A DNA stretch of 64,000 bases. Source: Anaerorhabdus sp036636695. GTDB taxonomy: Bacteria; Bacillota_I; Bacilli_A; Erysipelotrichales; Erysipelotrichaceae. The stretch is taken from assembly GCF_036636695.1 (NCBI RefSeq), contig NZ_JAVWNW010000012.1; one strand, written 5' to 3'. Under the pieces are notes generated by a model. It saw only the letters and a program-made list of their open reading frames with translations, did not search any database and was not told where the DNA came from. Position 1 is the first letter of the stretch; the number at the start of each line of letters is the position of its first letter. Shown piece by piece: positions 25,384 through 34,311 of this stretch. The position numbers were made by a program, and so were the translations under genes.

Positions 25384-25869
25384 TTATGTAAGTGATTGTA
25401 CTATTTCCTCAGTCAGAATTATCGCTTTATCTTGTGGTAATGTTCTTACAGATACGGTTATCTTTCTCTCTAATAGTTTTTTTATGATTGTAATATCCTC
25501 AACAGTAAAAGATGCTTTTTCATTTAATTCCTTACAATTAGGTCGTGGTCTTAAGCCCCCAATATTGATTTTATTAAGGCTTTTGTGTTCATCCATAATC
25601 TTTTTTGCATCAAATAAACTCCCGACAATTAGCAATACATTTTCCTCTGAGCTAATATGATTTTTGGCACTTTCTTTTCCACTTTCAATATCTTCAATTT
25701 CTAATAAAACATCTCTAGGCTTCGCTAACCCTAAAATCATTTTTGTAAATTCATCTTCAGATGCTTCATTATTTAAGACAACAATTCTATCTAACTTTAA
25801 ATACTCTGACCAATAGAATGCAATTCTTCCGTGAAGCAACCGATCATCAACAATAACTAATTTAATCAT
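25384..25869 (-). CDS. PTS mannose-family subunit IIB (second copy of module A)
   Basis: The 161-residue product begins IKLVIVDDRLLHGRIAFYW, with the phosphorylatable histidine of mannose-family IIB in RLLHG (about His15) and the later INIGGLRPRPN segment. It should carry phosphate from a IIA to sugar or to a regulator. It overlaps the IIA gene upstream by 8 bp. This IIA/IIB pair lies downstream of the PRD regulator and is separate from the IIB next to the SIS gene. It may serve regulation or a second substrate. Confidence 0.92.
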   Translation of the reverse strand: MIKLVIVDDRLLHGRIAFYWSEYLKLDRIVVLNNEASEDEFTKMILGLAKPRDVLLEIEDIESGKESAKNHISSEENVLLIVGSLFDAKKIMDEHKSLNKINIGGLRPRPNCKELNEKASFTVEDITIIKKLLERKITVSVRTLPQDKAIILTEEIVQSLT

Positions 25870-26245
25870 TTTCTTTCCTGTTCAATAAATCATTTACAAA
25901 AACATTTTCTTTCCTAGATTCTTCTAAAATCATCCTGAGATGTTCTTCGCTTGTATCATTTGAAAAAATAAGTTCTAGCAGAAAAGCAATATTAACTCCT
26001 GAGAAAAGTTTAAACCGATATTTTTTAAGTAGATTCATTGCGCATGCATTTACACTTCCACCTAATAGATCAGTTACCACAATCAGTTCTTCGCCTTCAT
26101 TATCACGAATGAATTTTTCTAATCGTTCTTCGTATGTATTATCAAAAATCATAAAATCTACATCTTCTAAATTCTCTTTAAAAAATTTTAATATATTGAA
26201 AACAGATTCTGCATAGTTCGCATGTCCAGCAATATATATTTTCAT
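25862..26245 (-). CDS. PTS mannose-family subunit IIA (second copy of module A)
   Basis: The 127-residue product has the EIIA-Man start KIYIAGHANYAESV, with the active histidine at about residue 8, and the family segment VVTDLLGGSVNACAMNLL near 57. Most members read HG after the histidine motif; here it is HA. It would accept phosphate from HPr. It follows the PRD regulator with no gap and overlaps the IIB gene. Its ribosome binding site GGAGGGGATTT contains a 7-nt stretch complementary to the C-rich loop of the small RNAs. Confidence 0.9.
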   Translation of the reverse strand: MKIYIAGHANYAESVFNILKFFKENLEDVDFMIFDNTYEERLEKFIRDNEGEELIVVTDLLGGSVNACAMNLLKKYRFKLFSGVNIAFLLELIFSNDTSEEHLRMILEESRKENVFVNDLLNRKEND

Positions 26246-28168
26246 TTAAATCCCCTCCTTCTTCAGAATTTGTTCTTCAAAATCATCAAAATTACTAATC
26301 TTTGATAGTGAATTTGACACATAATCTCTAAATAGACTATCTTCTAAAAATAAATAACAGTTAAATAGTTTTTGTAAATTATCATTAATATTCACAAAGA
26401 CTACAATTTGTGCCCATTGTTTGTTCCAAATTATTGGTTTTTTCATTAAACCTACAAAAACAAAATTTCCTTGAACTGGTTTTGTAACATGCAGAAATAC
26501 TACATTCTTGAGTGTTTCGTGACTAATAATATGTTCACTTTCCCAAAATAAATTAACAAGTTCTGGCATGTTCAATTTCTTACTTATTTCTTGAAATATT
26601 TCGTCTCTCGCTGTACCTTTCATACCTGATGCAAATGTTTCCTCGCTAAAATAATCATGAACTCTATTATAAGAAATCTTATCACTTCTTATAATCTTTT
26701 CTATTTCAGGAACATAAGAAATATCGTTATTTAAATAGTAATACGAATTATTAATTTTCTTTTCTAGAGGTACTGTACTTAGAATATAATCATATTGACT
26801 TAGCTTCTTTGTTTCAAGTGACAAGACATCGCATATTTCAATATCATTGCTTATTTGCAATGAACTCTCATTCACTTCATTAATTAGTGTTATTGTTTCT
26901 GGTCTACCTCGTCCGCAAACAAGAAGTATTTTTTCTTTGTACTTTTTATTAAAATCAAACAATAAGTTTGTATATAAAACTAAATATGCAAACTCATTTC
27001 GATTCATACGTACATCAAAGTTTTTTTCAATAATTTCACAAAGAATCACTGTTATATGTGTTGAACATAAATACTTACTCAATATCTCATTTATTTGTGG
27101 ATTTCTCATTACTAGTCCGGAGTTTAATCGACTTGCCATTGCTGGCAAATGAAGTCGTAAATATTCTTCATAGAGTTGTTTATTCTTTACAATATAATTG
27201 TAATTATGTTGTAATGTATAATAAATTTGGTAAAAAGTTTTCTCACCTAATTCAATATCTTCACGTTTTAATTCGTCTATTTCTGCAATATGTTTACTTT
27301 TAAAATGCAATCCAAAATAACAAATTTCTGTATCAGGTAATAGAATATTAAAATAGTGTTCTATTTTTTCAATTAATTGTTTCGCAGCAACAAACTCTTT
27401 ACTTTCTTTATCAAAATCTTGTAAGCACATACTGTCTTGTTTAATATACCCATAGAATTTCCATCTTCGGATAGCGACCAATATGTGAATAACAAAATTT
27501 TGAAATGATAAATCCGCCATCTTAATATTCAATTTCTCATTAATTTCACTTAAAGTATTACTAATGAAATCTATTTCTACTTGATTAGTATCACTTACAA
27601 ACATTGCATTATCTGCAGCAAAATATCCAGTTGATACATTTGAATGAAAAAAATATTCGGCTATACACAAACGTTTAGCCATTTCATCACCAACTAATAA
27701 AATTCCATAATTTGGACGAGTAATTATATCTAAATTATAGTCTTTAAAAATTTCTCTTACTTCTTTCATATCAGCTGTCAGAGTAGTTCTGCTAATATAT
27801 AATTCTTCCATCAAGTCTTCTAACGTTAAATAGTAATCAACAGTCAGCATTTTTTTGATTATGTAATTAACACGTTCATATCTGTATTTTGGTATTTCTT
27901 CAACTTTTTTCACTCCACTATTTTTCATATCTTGAAGCAATTGATTATATAGTAAGTAATTTTTTATATTTATAGAATATCCCACTCCTGTTTTAGACAT
28001 AATTTCCATTTCAAATTCTTTTAGAAATTCATTTAATTCAACGATATCTTTTTTTATTGTTCTTGTGGAAACATTCGCAAGTGCTGATAGCTGTACACTT
28101 GTCACATATTCTTCATTATGCAACAAACAGTTTAATATGCTATTTAATCTATTACTTAAATACTTCAT
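26246..28168 (-). CDS. PRD-containing transcriptional regulator (BglG/LicR type)
   Basis: This protein of about 640 residues has N-terminal helix-turn-helix domains (VTSVQLSALANVSTRTIKKD and LTLEDLMEELYISRTTLTAD), two PRD regions, a IIB-like part (KILLVCGRGRPETI near 410) and a C-terminal IIA-like part (ENVVFLHVTKPV area) in which the usual HG is less clear. It should read PTS phosphorylation and control module A. The ATG at 28168 has AGGAGG upstream. A perfect 12-bp hairpin separates it from the IIB gene above. It lacks an AAA+ domain, so it is not sigma-54 dependent. Confidence 0.88.
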   Translation of the reverse strand: MKYLSNRLNSILNCLLHNEEYVTSVQLSALANVSTRTIKKDIVELNEFLKEFEMEIMSKTGVGYSINIKNYLLYNQLLQDMKNSGVKKVEEIPKYRYERVNYIIKKMLTVDYYLTLEDLMEELYISRTTLTADMKEVREIFKDYNLDIITRPNYGILLVGDEMAKRLCIAEYFFHSNVSTGYFAADNAMFVSDTNQVEIDFISNTLSEINEKLNIKMADLSFQNFVIHILVAIRRWKFYGYIKQDSMCLQDFDKESKEFVAAKQLIEKIEHYFNILLPDTEICYFGLHFKSKHIAEIDELKREDIELGEKTFYQIYYTLQHNYNYIVKNKQLYEEYLRLHLPAMASRLNSGLVMRNPQINEILSKYLCSTHITVILCEIIEKNFDVRMNRNEFAYLVLYTNLLFDFNKKYKEKILLVCGRGRPETITLINEVNESSLQISNDIEICDVLSLETKKLSQYDYILSTVPLEKKINNSYYYLNNDISYVPEIEKIIRSDKISYNRVHDYFSEETFASGMKGTARDEIFQEISKKLNMPELVNLFWESEHIISHETLKNVVFLHVTKPVQGNFVFVGLMKKPIIWNKQWAQIVVFVNINDNLQKLFNCYLFLEDSLFRDYVSNSLSKISNFDDFEEQILKKEGI

Positions 28169-28185
28169 CTTGCCTCCTATCTTTA

Positions 28186-28213
28186 AAGCTTGGTGCACAT
28201 TTGCACCAAGCTT
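28186..28213 (-). other. Intercistronic hairpin between IIB and the regulator
   Basis: AAGCTTGGTGCA and TGCACCAAGCTT form a perfect 12-bp stem with a 4-nt loop, immediately after the IIB stop. It lacks a long T-run. It may act as an attenuator, a processing site or an mRNA stabiliser that sets a lower level for the regulator. Confidence 0.65.
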
Positions 28214-28690
28214 CTATAATTTGTAATCTTTAAAATATGTTTTCTTTCCATCAGGTATTAAGCGTAATTCAACTTCATAACCTTTATTCACTAACCCATT
28301 GCAGATATCAATATCAGCACGACTTACTGCAATTGCACCAATTAGATTTTCTACAGTATCATCTTTTTTACGAAGCCCACCAAGGTTTAGCGATTTAATT
28401 TCTGGCACTTCTTCTAAAATATTTGCCGCATCCAAAATATTATTAGTTACAATCATCACATTCACTGAATCTGTTAAATGTTTTTTTATTTCTTCAATTG
28501 AATCGACTACGTTAGCACAAATTAGTTTTGTTCCTCGTGGTTTTGCGATATCCAGTGTCATGATTTGAAAATCATCTTTTGCAATCTTATCATTTGCCAA
28601 AATTATTAAGCTAATTGAAAGTTGCTTCGTCCAAGAGAATGCTACTGCTCCATGAATTAATCGATCATCTACTCTTAAAAGTTTTATCAT
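28214..28690 (-). CDS. PTS mannose-family subunit IIB
   Basis: The 158-residue product begins IKLLRVDDRLIHGAVAFSW, with the active histidine near residue 15 in RLIHG, and has LNLGGLRKKDD near 100. It is the IIB most likely working with the IIC-IID fusion, being in the same stretch (SIS enzyme 13 bp upstream). The C-terminus is standard for the family. Confidence 0.94.
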   Translation of the reverse strand: MIKLLRVDDRLIHGAVAFSWTKQLSISLIILANDKIAKDDFQIMTLDIAKPRGTKLICANVVDSIEEIKKHLTDSVNVMIVTNNILDAANILEEVPEIKSLNLGGLRKKDDTVENLIGAIAVSRADIDICNGLVNKGYEVELRLIPDGKKTYFKDYKL

Positions 28691-28702
28691 TGATACACCC
28701 TC

Positions 28703-29794
28703 CTAAATTCCTAATTCTTTTCCTGTTTTAGGTGATTTATAACCTAACATATCATTCATTTCTTTTCTGGCAGCATCCATTGGATTTGTCCATTTATCTC
28801 TATCTTTACTTGAAATAATTTGGAAAGGAATGCAAGAGATTAATGAGTTAAAATACTCTGGAACATTATGCTTAATCGTTAGAACTCGTTTATCATCTAT
28901 TTCTCGATCAGTAATAAAGAACACTCGATTTGTCAATTTATGAACACCTTCATAGATTTGCATTGAACGATCAGATGGTTTTCCTTTGCCGTCAATAATC
29001 ATTACTGTACGATCTGGGTTTGTTTCGATCGCTGGCCCATGTAAAAATTCTTCCATCTCATAAGCGGTCGCTGCATGACCTGTTGTCTCAGCTATTTTTA
29101 ATGCACCTTCTAATGCAGCACCATGGCATGTTCCATAACCAATTATTTGTACTCGTTTTAAATCTGTTAATTCTTCTTCATTATCTTCATACCACTTCGT
29201 CGCAACCTCTACCATTTTATCCATTTCGTATGAAGTACAAATCATTTCTTCCTTGAACTGATTATACTCATCATTTGTAATGATATTTTTTCTCTTTGCT
29301 GCTTCAATTGCAAATAAATTTAAGAAGGCTGTAAGTGTTGCGACACCTTTTGTGACAAACCCAATTTTTTCAATTCCCATTCCCCAATTGCAGATTGTGT
29401 CTACATGGTCTTTCATTACGCTTTCTGTATTTCCAGTTAACCCTACTGCTGTTAAACCATTTTTTCGTGCTTTGTCTAATGCATCATTGGTATTTACGCT
29501 TCTACCACTTTGTCCGATTCCAAAAACAAATGTTTTCTCATCATATATATTTTCGTAATACTCAAATGTAAATGACGTTACAATATCAACTTTTATTTTT
29601 AAAACTTTTTCCATAAAAAATCGCGAGCAAAATGCACCATTATATGATGATCCAGATGCAATAATAAGTATGCGATTAAAATCCTTTTCGCAATATTTAT
29701 CCACTGCACTCTTTGTTAATTCGAGTGATTTATTTACATTATCTCGTACAAGTTGCCCACTTTCTTGAATGTATCCATACATTGTATCTTCCAT
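28703..29794 (-). CDS. SIS-domain sugar-phosphate isomerase/deglycase
   Basis: This protein of about 363 residues has two SIS domains like the isomerase half of GlmS: IIASGSSYNGAFCSRFF near 37, FGIGQSGRSVNT near 85, IIGYGTCHGAALEGALK near 205 and AYEMEEFLHGPAIE near 230. Relatives include fructoselysine- and glucoselysine-6-phosphate deglycases (FrlB, GfrE, GfrF) and AgaS. Its place between IIC-IID and IIB suggests it processes the imported amino-sugar phosphate or Amadori product. The ATG at 29794 has AAGGAG upstream; the longer frame to 29848 runs into a hairpin. Confidence 0.85.
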   Translation of the reverse strand: MEDTMYGYIQESGQLVRDNVNKSLELTKSAVDKYCEKDFNRILIIASGSSYNGAFCSRFFMEKVLKIKVDIVTSFTFEYYENIYDEKTFVFGIGQSGRSVNTNDALDKARKNGLTAVGLTGNTESVMKDHVDTICNWGMGIEKIGFVTKGVATLTAFLNLFAIEAAKRKNIITNDEYNQFKEEMICTSYEMDKMVEVATKWYEDNEEELTDLKRVQIIGYGTCHGAALEGALKIAETTGHAATAYEMEEFLHGPAIETNPDRTVMIIDGKGKPSDRSMQIYEGVHKLTNRVFFITDREIDDKRVLTIKHNVPEYFNSLISCIPFQIISSKDRDKWTNPMDAARKEMNDMLGYKSPKTGKELGI

Positions 29795-29820
29795 ATTTTT
29801 ATTACTCCTTCTACTATAGG

Positions 29821-29851
29821 CAAATGGTGTTGGAAAAATCAACACCATTTG
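29821..29851 (-). other. Intercistronic hairpin between IIC-IID and the SIS gene
   Basis: CAAATGGTGTTG and CAACACCATTTG form a perfect 12-bp stem with a 7-nt loop just after the IIC-IID stop. No T-run follows, so it is more likely an mRNA processing or stability element than a strong terminator. Confidence 0.6.
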
Positions 29852-29863
29852 TCTGATTTATTT

Positions 29864-31432
29864 TTATAAAATACCTAAAACACTACAAACGATACCAATT
29901 ACAAACATGCCCATCATTATTTTCAACATACTGACTTGCTTTTTCAATAACCATGCAGTAATCCAAGTTATTGTCAAAGGAAGTAGTCCTGGCAATATCT
30001 CATTGAATAATTGTTGTAATGGTAAAGGTTCCATTGTACCAAGTTGGATTACTAATGGAGTAGATACGCTAACCATTGAACTAGTCATCGCACCAATTAC
30101 CATCATCCCTAATATACCAAACGATAAAGTTAACTTATCCATTACATTTGATTTATATATCTTATTTACAAATTTGCTTCCTAAAGCATAGCTCTTCCAC
30201 ATTAACCACCATCTTGCTGCAAAATGCGGAACGTTATAAAGAATCAAGAAAACAAATGGCGCCATAATATTTCCTTGCAAACCAAGTTCTGCAGCTACAC
30301 CAGCTGCAATTACACGGAATGTTCCTTGAAATAATGAATCCCCAATTCCTGCTAATGGACCCATCAAAGCAGCTTTTACAGCATTCACTGATGCAGGATC
30401 CATATCCTCACGGCTACTAATTTCTTCTTCCATTGCACAACTTATTCCAAATATCAATGTTGATACTTGTGGAGTTGTATTGAAGAATTCATAATGACGA
30501 CGTAATGCTTTTGCTAAATCATTTTTATCAGGATATAACTCTCTTAAAGCTGGAATCATTGAATAACAATATCCTGACCCTTGATAATTTTGATAGTTAA
30601 ATGACGCTTCTAATGTATGAGCACGTAAGTATACACCCATCAACGCCTTTTTAGATAGTTTCTTCGTGCCGCGTTCACTCATCTCGTCATCATCGGCCAT
30701 CATGTCTGGTTTTTCACCAAAGAAGAAGAATGCAATTATCGCTAAGCATCCACCTAAAATAGCAACTCCAGTATTGTTCATACCTAAATAAGAAGTTAAC
30801 ACAAATCCAATGAAATAAAATGCTCCCACTTCTTTTGTCCAAATCATATTCATCAGCATAGCAAATCCAAGTGCTGGTAAAATTGATGTACCAACTTTTA
30901 AACCTGTATATATCCATTGTGGAATAAAATCAACAACAGATTGAACAACATTTGTACCTGCATAAATAGAAACGAATACTAGAATACACATTACGATAGA
31001 ATATCCCCACCATAAGAACCAATGATAAATTTCAACCGTACGGTAATTTCCTTCATCGCATGCTTTTTGCATTTTCATAATCCAATATTGCATGAAAACA
31101 CGAACGAATGTTTTTAACATATTAAACAAAATACCAACTGGAACTGCAATTGTTAATGCTACAGCAGCATCTTGTCCAGTAAGTATAGCTAATCCACCAC
31201 CTACGATCGTTGCGATACTTACATCCATCGATACAGATATACCAATGTTCATAACACCCATGAATGCTAATTCTAAAGTTGCACCGATGATGATCCCTTG
31301 TGTTAAATCGCCACAAATCAATCCAACAATTGGTCCTAATACGATTGGCTTACCAACAAACATGTATCCATTAATCATATCTGTTCTTGCCAACAAATAA
31401 ACTAAACTTAATAATAACGCTTGTATTAACAT
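29864..31432 (-). CDS. PTS mannose-family IIC-IID fusion protein
   Basis: This 522-residue membrane protein carries a complete IIC at about residues 1-240 (GPIVGLICGDLTQGIIIGA, then GVMNIGISVSMDVSIATIVGG) joined by a charged linker (about 240-260) to a complete IID from about 262 (KKALMGVYLRAHTLEASFNYQN, then MGPLAGIGDSLFQGTFRVI). In nearly all known systems these are separate proteins, as in module B of this window. The frame is open across the junction. It forms the membrane channel for the sugar. The ribosome site is AAAAGGGGTG, a G-run type. Confidence 0.93.
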   Translation of the reverse strand: MLIQALLLSLVYLLARTDMINGYMFVGKPIVLGPIVGLICGDLTQGIIIGATLELAFMGVMNIGISVSMDVSIATIVGGGLAILTGQDAAVALTIAVPVGILFNMLKTFVRVFMQYWIMKMQKACDEGNYRTVEIYHWFLWWGYSIVMCILVFVSIYAGTNVVQSVVDFIPQWIYTGLKVGTSILPALGFAMLMNMIWTKEVGAFYFIGFVLTSYLGMNNTGVAILGGCLAIIAFFFFGEKPDMMADDDEMSERGTKKLSKKALMGVYLRAHTLEASFNYQNYQGSGYCYSMIPALRELYPDKNDLAKALRRHYEFFNTTPQVSTLIFGISCAMEEEISSREDMDPASVNAVKAALMGPLAGIGDSLFQGTFRVIAAGVAAELGLQGNIMAPFVFLILYNVPHFAARWWLMWKSYALGSKFVNKIYKSNVMDKLTLSFGILGMMVIGAMTSSMVSVSTPLVIQLGTMEPLPLQQLFNEILPGLLPLTITWITAWLLKKQVSMLKIMMGMFVIGIVCSVLGIL

Positions 31433-31474
31433 TTTTTCACCCCTTTTCCTAATAAGTTATGTTAATAGCGATGT

Positions 31475-31882
31475 TTAAATATATTTTTCACCTCCCATTT
31501 TCTCTTTTATAAAATCATTCACATAACACATTTGTTTATGAGACTCATTAATAATGTTGCGAATGTTTTCATCTAAATGCTCATCTTCATTTAGTTCCAA
31601 AATACTTAACACACAATATGGATTAATACCTGCGATTATTTTAAATCGACTTTCATTGTAGTTATTGATTACATATTGATTTACACTTCCACCTAAAATA
31701 TCAGTGAAAATAATCCATGTTCCGTTATCATCTTGTATTACTTGTTTGAATTTTTCGTTTATCGTCTCTTCATCGATATAAGCAAGAATTGCATAAATTT
31801 CTTTTTCATCACCTGCAAGTTGTTTTACAACTGAATACAATCCATCTGCATATTGTCCATGACTAGCAATTATATATTTCAT
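31475..31882 (-). CDS. PTS mannose-family subunit IIA
   Basis: The product of about 135 residues begins KYIIASHGQYADGLYSVVKQL, with the active histidine at residue 8, and has IFTDILGGSVNQYVINN near 64. It is the standard IIA of module A, placed upstream of IIC-IID. The ATG at 31882 has AAAGGTG upstream, while the longer reading frame to 31954 would begin inside a hairpin region. Confidence 0.93.
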   Translation of the reverse strand: MKYIIASHGQYADGLYSVVKQLAGDEKEIYAILAYIDEETINEKFKQVIQDDNGTWIIFTDILGGSVNQYVINNYNESRFKIIAGINPYCVLSILELNEDEHLDENIRNIINESHKQMCYVNDFIKEKMGGEKYI

Positions 31883-31941
31883 AGTTATCACCTTTTCTAC
31901 CCACAGTTTATTTTTCTTTCGACTCCATGAACACACATATA

Positions 31942-31963
31942 ATTTCACTAACAATAGTGAAAT
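31942..31963 (-). other. Hairpin between MATE and IIA genes
   Basis: ATTTCACTA and TAGTGAAAT form a 9-bp stem around ACAA. A nearly identical hairpin lies at 33362-33383 on the other side of the MATE gene. The T-run is weak here, so it is a poor terminator. Confidence 0.55.
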
Positions 31964-31969
31964 CGAAAA

Positions 31970-33304
31970 TCAACCTGTCAAATTTTTCAGCCATACTCCC
32001 TTCTTTATTCGTATTATCGCTATATAACATTTAACCAAATACATTGATTCAACAGTTACAAGCGTTGTATAAATATTCATTTTGAAAACATGAATGCATA
32101 GATATTGAATCGGAACTGTTACGCACAACATAAATAATGAATCTACAATTAATATTGAAAAATTGTCTCCCCCAGATCTAAAAATAAAATAGAACAATGA
32201 GTGCAATGTTGTAAAAGGAAACATTAATGCTATTATTCTTAAAATTCTTGTACCTGTTTCCAATGAGGCAGCAGTCCCAGAATAAATTGAAGTAATAGAA
32301 TAGCTTGATATGTACATAACAATTGCCAAAATCAATGAAACCATAATTCCAAATCGAAAACATTTATTTGCTCGTAATTTTGCATTATCAAATTCTTTTC
32401 TTCCTAAACTAGGTAGAACAAAGATATTCATTGTCATCCCTATTGAACCAAACAAGACTCGAAATAATTCATAGTATGTTAGCGCAATTGAGTAACCCGC
32501 TAATGTTTCACTGTTATAGGATCCATATTGTACATAGAGTAGTGAGAGTATAATTCCATATAAAAGTTCATTTAGTCCTAATGGTAACATTTTAGCCATT
32601 ATTTTCTTTACCATTTGAAAATCATATTTAGCTTTCAACAAAGGTTTAATTGCGAATAGAGACGAACTTGATTTCATTAAAAATAGATATAAGCATAATT
32701 CTATTAAACGCGAAAGAATTAAACTCAATCCAGCACCAACTATTCCTAAATTAAAAGGAAAATACAAAAAAACATAGTTTAAACTTATCTTTGCAAATAC
32801 CACAACAAAATTGATTATTAAAGACGTGCGAACTTGACCAATTGATCTTAATGAATTTGCTATACATTGTGACAACATGTAAGGTAAAAGTGATAGTGCA
32901 ACTAATCGCATGTATATTGCCCCAAATTCAATTACTCTTAAATCTTTAGTAAAAAGGCTAACAATAAAATCAGGAAAAAAAATTCCTATTATTATAAAGG
33001 GAAGAAGCATTATTATCGAAACATCTATCGATATCTTAAACACTTTAATTATATTTTCTTTATCTTCTTTACCATGATACTGAGAAATAAAAACTGCACA
33101 TGCTGCAATTAGCCCCATAAACATACTGTTTGGAATTGTAAATGCTCTATTAACAATTGTTATTCCAGAAATAAAAACATCCCCGAATCGTCCCGCCATG
33201 AAGTTATCTATAATATTAAGTACATTCATTATGCACTGTTGTAAAACAATTGGAATAAAAATTAACATAATTTGCTTATTGGAAATTTTATCTATATTTG
33301 TCAT
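31970..33304 (-). CDS. MATE-family efflux transporter (module A)
   Basis: This 444-residue protein has twelve predicted helices and the MATE-type N-terminus (PIVLQQCIMNVLNIIDNFMAGRFG), with the repeated half starting near 235. MATE proteins export cationic or other small compounds using H+ or Na+. It lies in line with module A, 15 bp of hairpin away from the end of its stop. A second MATE gene occupies the mirror place in module B. The substrate cannot be told; an amine released from the imported compound is one idea. Confidence 0.9.
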   Translation of the reverse strand: MTNIDKISNKQIMLIFIPIVLQQCIMNVLNIIDNFMAGRFGDVFISGITIVNRAFTIPNSMFMGLIAACAVFISQYHGKEDKENIIKVFKISIDVSIIMLLPFIIIGIFFPDFIVSLFTKDLRVIEFGAIYMRLVALSLLPYMLSQCIANSLRSIGQVRTSLIINFVVVFAKISLNYVFLYFPFNLGIVGAGLSLILSRLIELCLYLFLMKSSSSLFAIKPLLKAKYDFQMVKKIMAKMLPLGLNELLYGIILSLLYVQYGSYNSETLAGYSIALTYYELFRVLFGSIGMTMNIFVLPSLGRKEFDNAKLRANKCFRFGIMVSLILAIVMYISSYSITSIYSGTAASLETGTRILRIIALMFPFTTLHSLFYFIFRSGGDNFSILIVDSLFMLCVTVPIQYLCIHVFKMNIYTTLVTVESMYLVKCYIAIIRIKKGVWLKNLTG

Positions 33305-33353
33305 ATGATTCTCTCCCTTTGCGAATTATAGCCAATTACTTCAACTTTTATAA

Positions 33354-33384
33354 AACAAAAAAATTCACTAATAATAGTGAATTC
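33354..33384 (-). terminator. Terminator of the HAD gene
   Basis: On the minus strand AATTCACTA-TTAT-TAGTGAATT is followed by seven T. It lies 7 bp past the HAD stop at 33391 and mirrors the hairpin at 31942-31963. Confidence 0.85.
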
Positions 33385-33390
33385 CATTTG

Positions 33391-34041
33391 TTAAAACAAT
33401 TTATATACTTTATCTTTTATTTCAATTAAATTATCAATATAGACATCAGCACCATCTTGATTGATACCATAGCGTGTATCAATTTTGCAAATAACTTTCA
33501 TTCCCGATTTCAATGCTGCTTCTATTCCAAATGTTGAATCTTCTACTGCAATACATTCTTTTGAGTCGGCTTGGTACAAACTAGCCACGTGATTATATAT
33601 TTCAGGATTTGGTTTACTCTCTACAAAATCTTCACCACTAACAATATAATCAAGAAATTCTTCAATTTCTATTAACTTTACTATTTTTAAAATATGATCT
33701 AATGGTGATGATGATGCGATAGATATTGACCATCCTTCACTTTTCAACCAAGTTATGATTTCTTTAGCATTTTGATTTATAATCGCTTTATAGTTTACTG
33801 GTCTATCTTTAAAATAAATTCTTTTTTCTTCCGTGAATTCTTCTTTTATTTGATAGAATCCAGGAATTTCTTCTTTAAATAATTGAAATGTTTTCTCCCC
33901 TGTATTACCTACCATTGAATCTAACAATTCTTCTGAGAAATCAAATTTTTTATACTGCAGAAATTCTCTTTGTCGTTCATAATATACAGGCTCAGAATCA
34001 ATTAAAACTCCATCCATATCAAATATAATAATTTTTTTCAT
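33391..34041 (-). CDS. HAD-family hydrolase (beta-phosphoglucomutase-like)
   Basis: This HAD-superfamily protein of about 216 residues has motif I DMDGVLIDSEP at the N-terminus, motif II ASSSPLD near 110, a lysine in SKPNPEIYNHV near 142 and motif IV VEDSTFGIEAA near 165. Such proteins are sugar-phosphate phosphatases or phosphomutases. The ATG at 34041 has GTGGGGAG 7 nt upstream. It is at the outer end of module A, followed by a strong terminator, so it may be transcribed separately from the MATE gene. Confidence 0.88.
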   Translation of the reverse strand: MKKIIIFDMDGVLIDSEPVYYERQREFLQYKKFDFSEELLDSMVGNTGEKTFQLFKEEIPGFYQIKEEFTEEKRIYFKDRPVNYKAIINQNAKEIITWLKSEGWSISIASSSPLDHILKIVKLIEIEEFLDYIVSGEDFVESKPNPEIYNHVASLYQADSKECIAVEDSTFGIEAALKSGMKVICKIDTRYGINQDGADVYIDNLIEIKDKVYKLF

Positions 34042-34130
34042 ATTCATTCTCCCCACTAATAAATTATCACTATTCTAACATTTAATATAGTCATAAAAAT
34101 GCACTATCGATGGTGAACTCATACATAAAG

Positions 34131-34231
34131 AAAAAGCCCTTATGGGCTTTCTCTTTAAGAATTAAAACTATAAGGGGATAGAATAACAACACAATTAGGG
34201 GGATTGTGTTCATGCAAGTCGTTATACTTGC
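34131..34231 (-). ncRNA. csRNA-like small RNA, copy 1
   Basis: The minus-strand RNA of about 101 nt starts 7 nt past a TATAGT. It contains hairpin 1 (ATGCAAGT pairing ACTTGCAT, 34212-34233), hairpin 2 (AACACAAT pairing ATTGTGTT, 34188-34210, loop CCCCCTA), an unpaired CTATCCCCTTATA segment and a terminator (AAAGCCC with GGGCTTT, 34133-34150). Two other copies in the window keep the same order. C-rich loops suggest pairing with ribosome binding sites. Start and end are inferred from sequence. Confidence 0.75.
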
Positions 34232-34237
34232 ATACAT

Positions 34238-34288
34238 ACTATAACAAATCACTATCAAAATAATTTGTGTTTATTATGGTAAATTATG
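34238..34288 (-). promoter_or_regulatory. Promoter with CATAAT direct repeats, small RNA copy 1
   Basis: On the minus strand two CATAAT boxes (34283-34288 and 34273-34278) lie 10 bp apart, then 29 bp to TATAGT (34238-34243). No good -35 hexamer is present. The same spacing holds in all three copies, which suggests an activator of the response-regulator type binding one face of the DNA. Confidence 0.65.
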
Positions 34289-34311
34289 GGTTGTTAATAA
34301 CTAGACAAAAG

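Noticed and set aside
28192..28207. A TGGTGCACATTTGC string resembling a sigma-54 promoter before the module A regulator
   Set aside because: The GG and GC are 9 nt apart instead of 10, the string is one arm of a perfect hairpin, and module A uses a regulator without an AAA+ domain.
31036..31048. CGGTAATTTCC resembling the recurrent ATTACCG element
   Set aside because: It lies inside the IIC-IID coding frame (encoding GNYRTV) and is not upstream of any gene.
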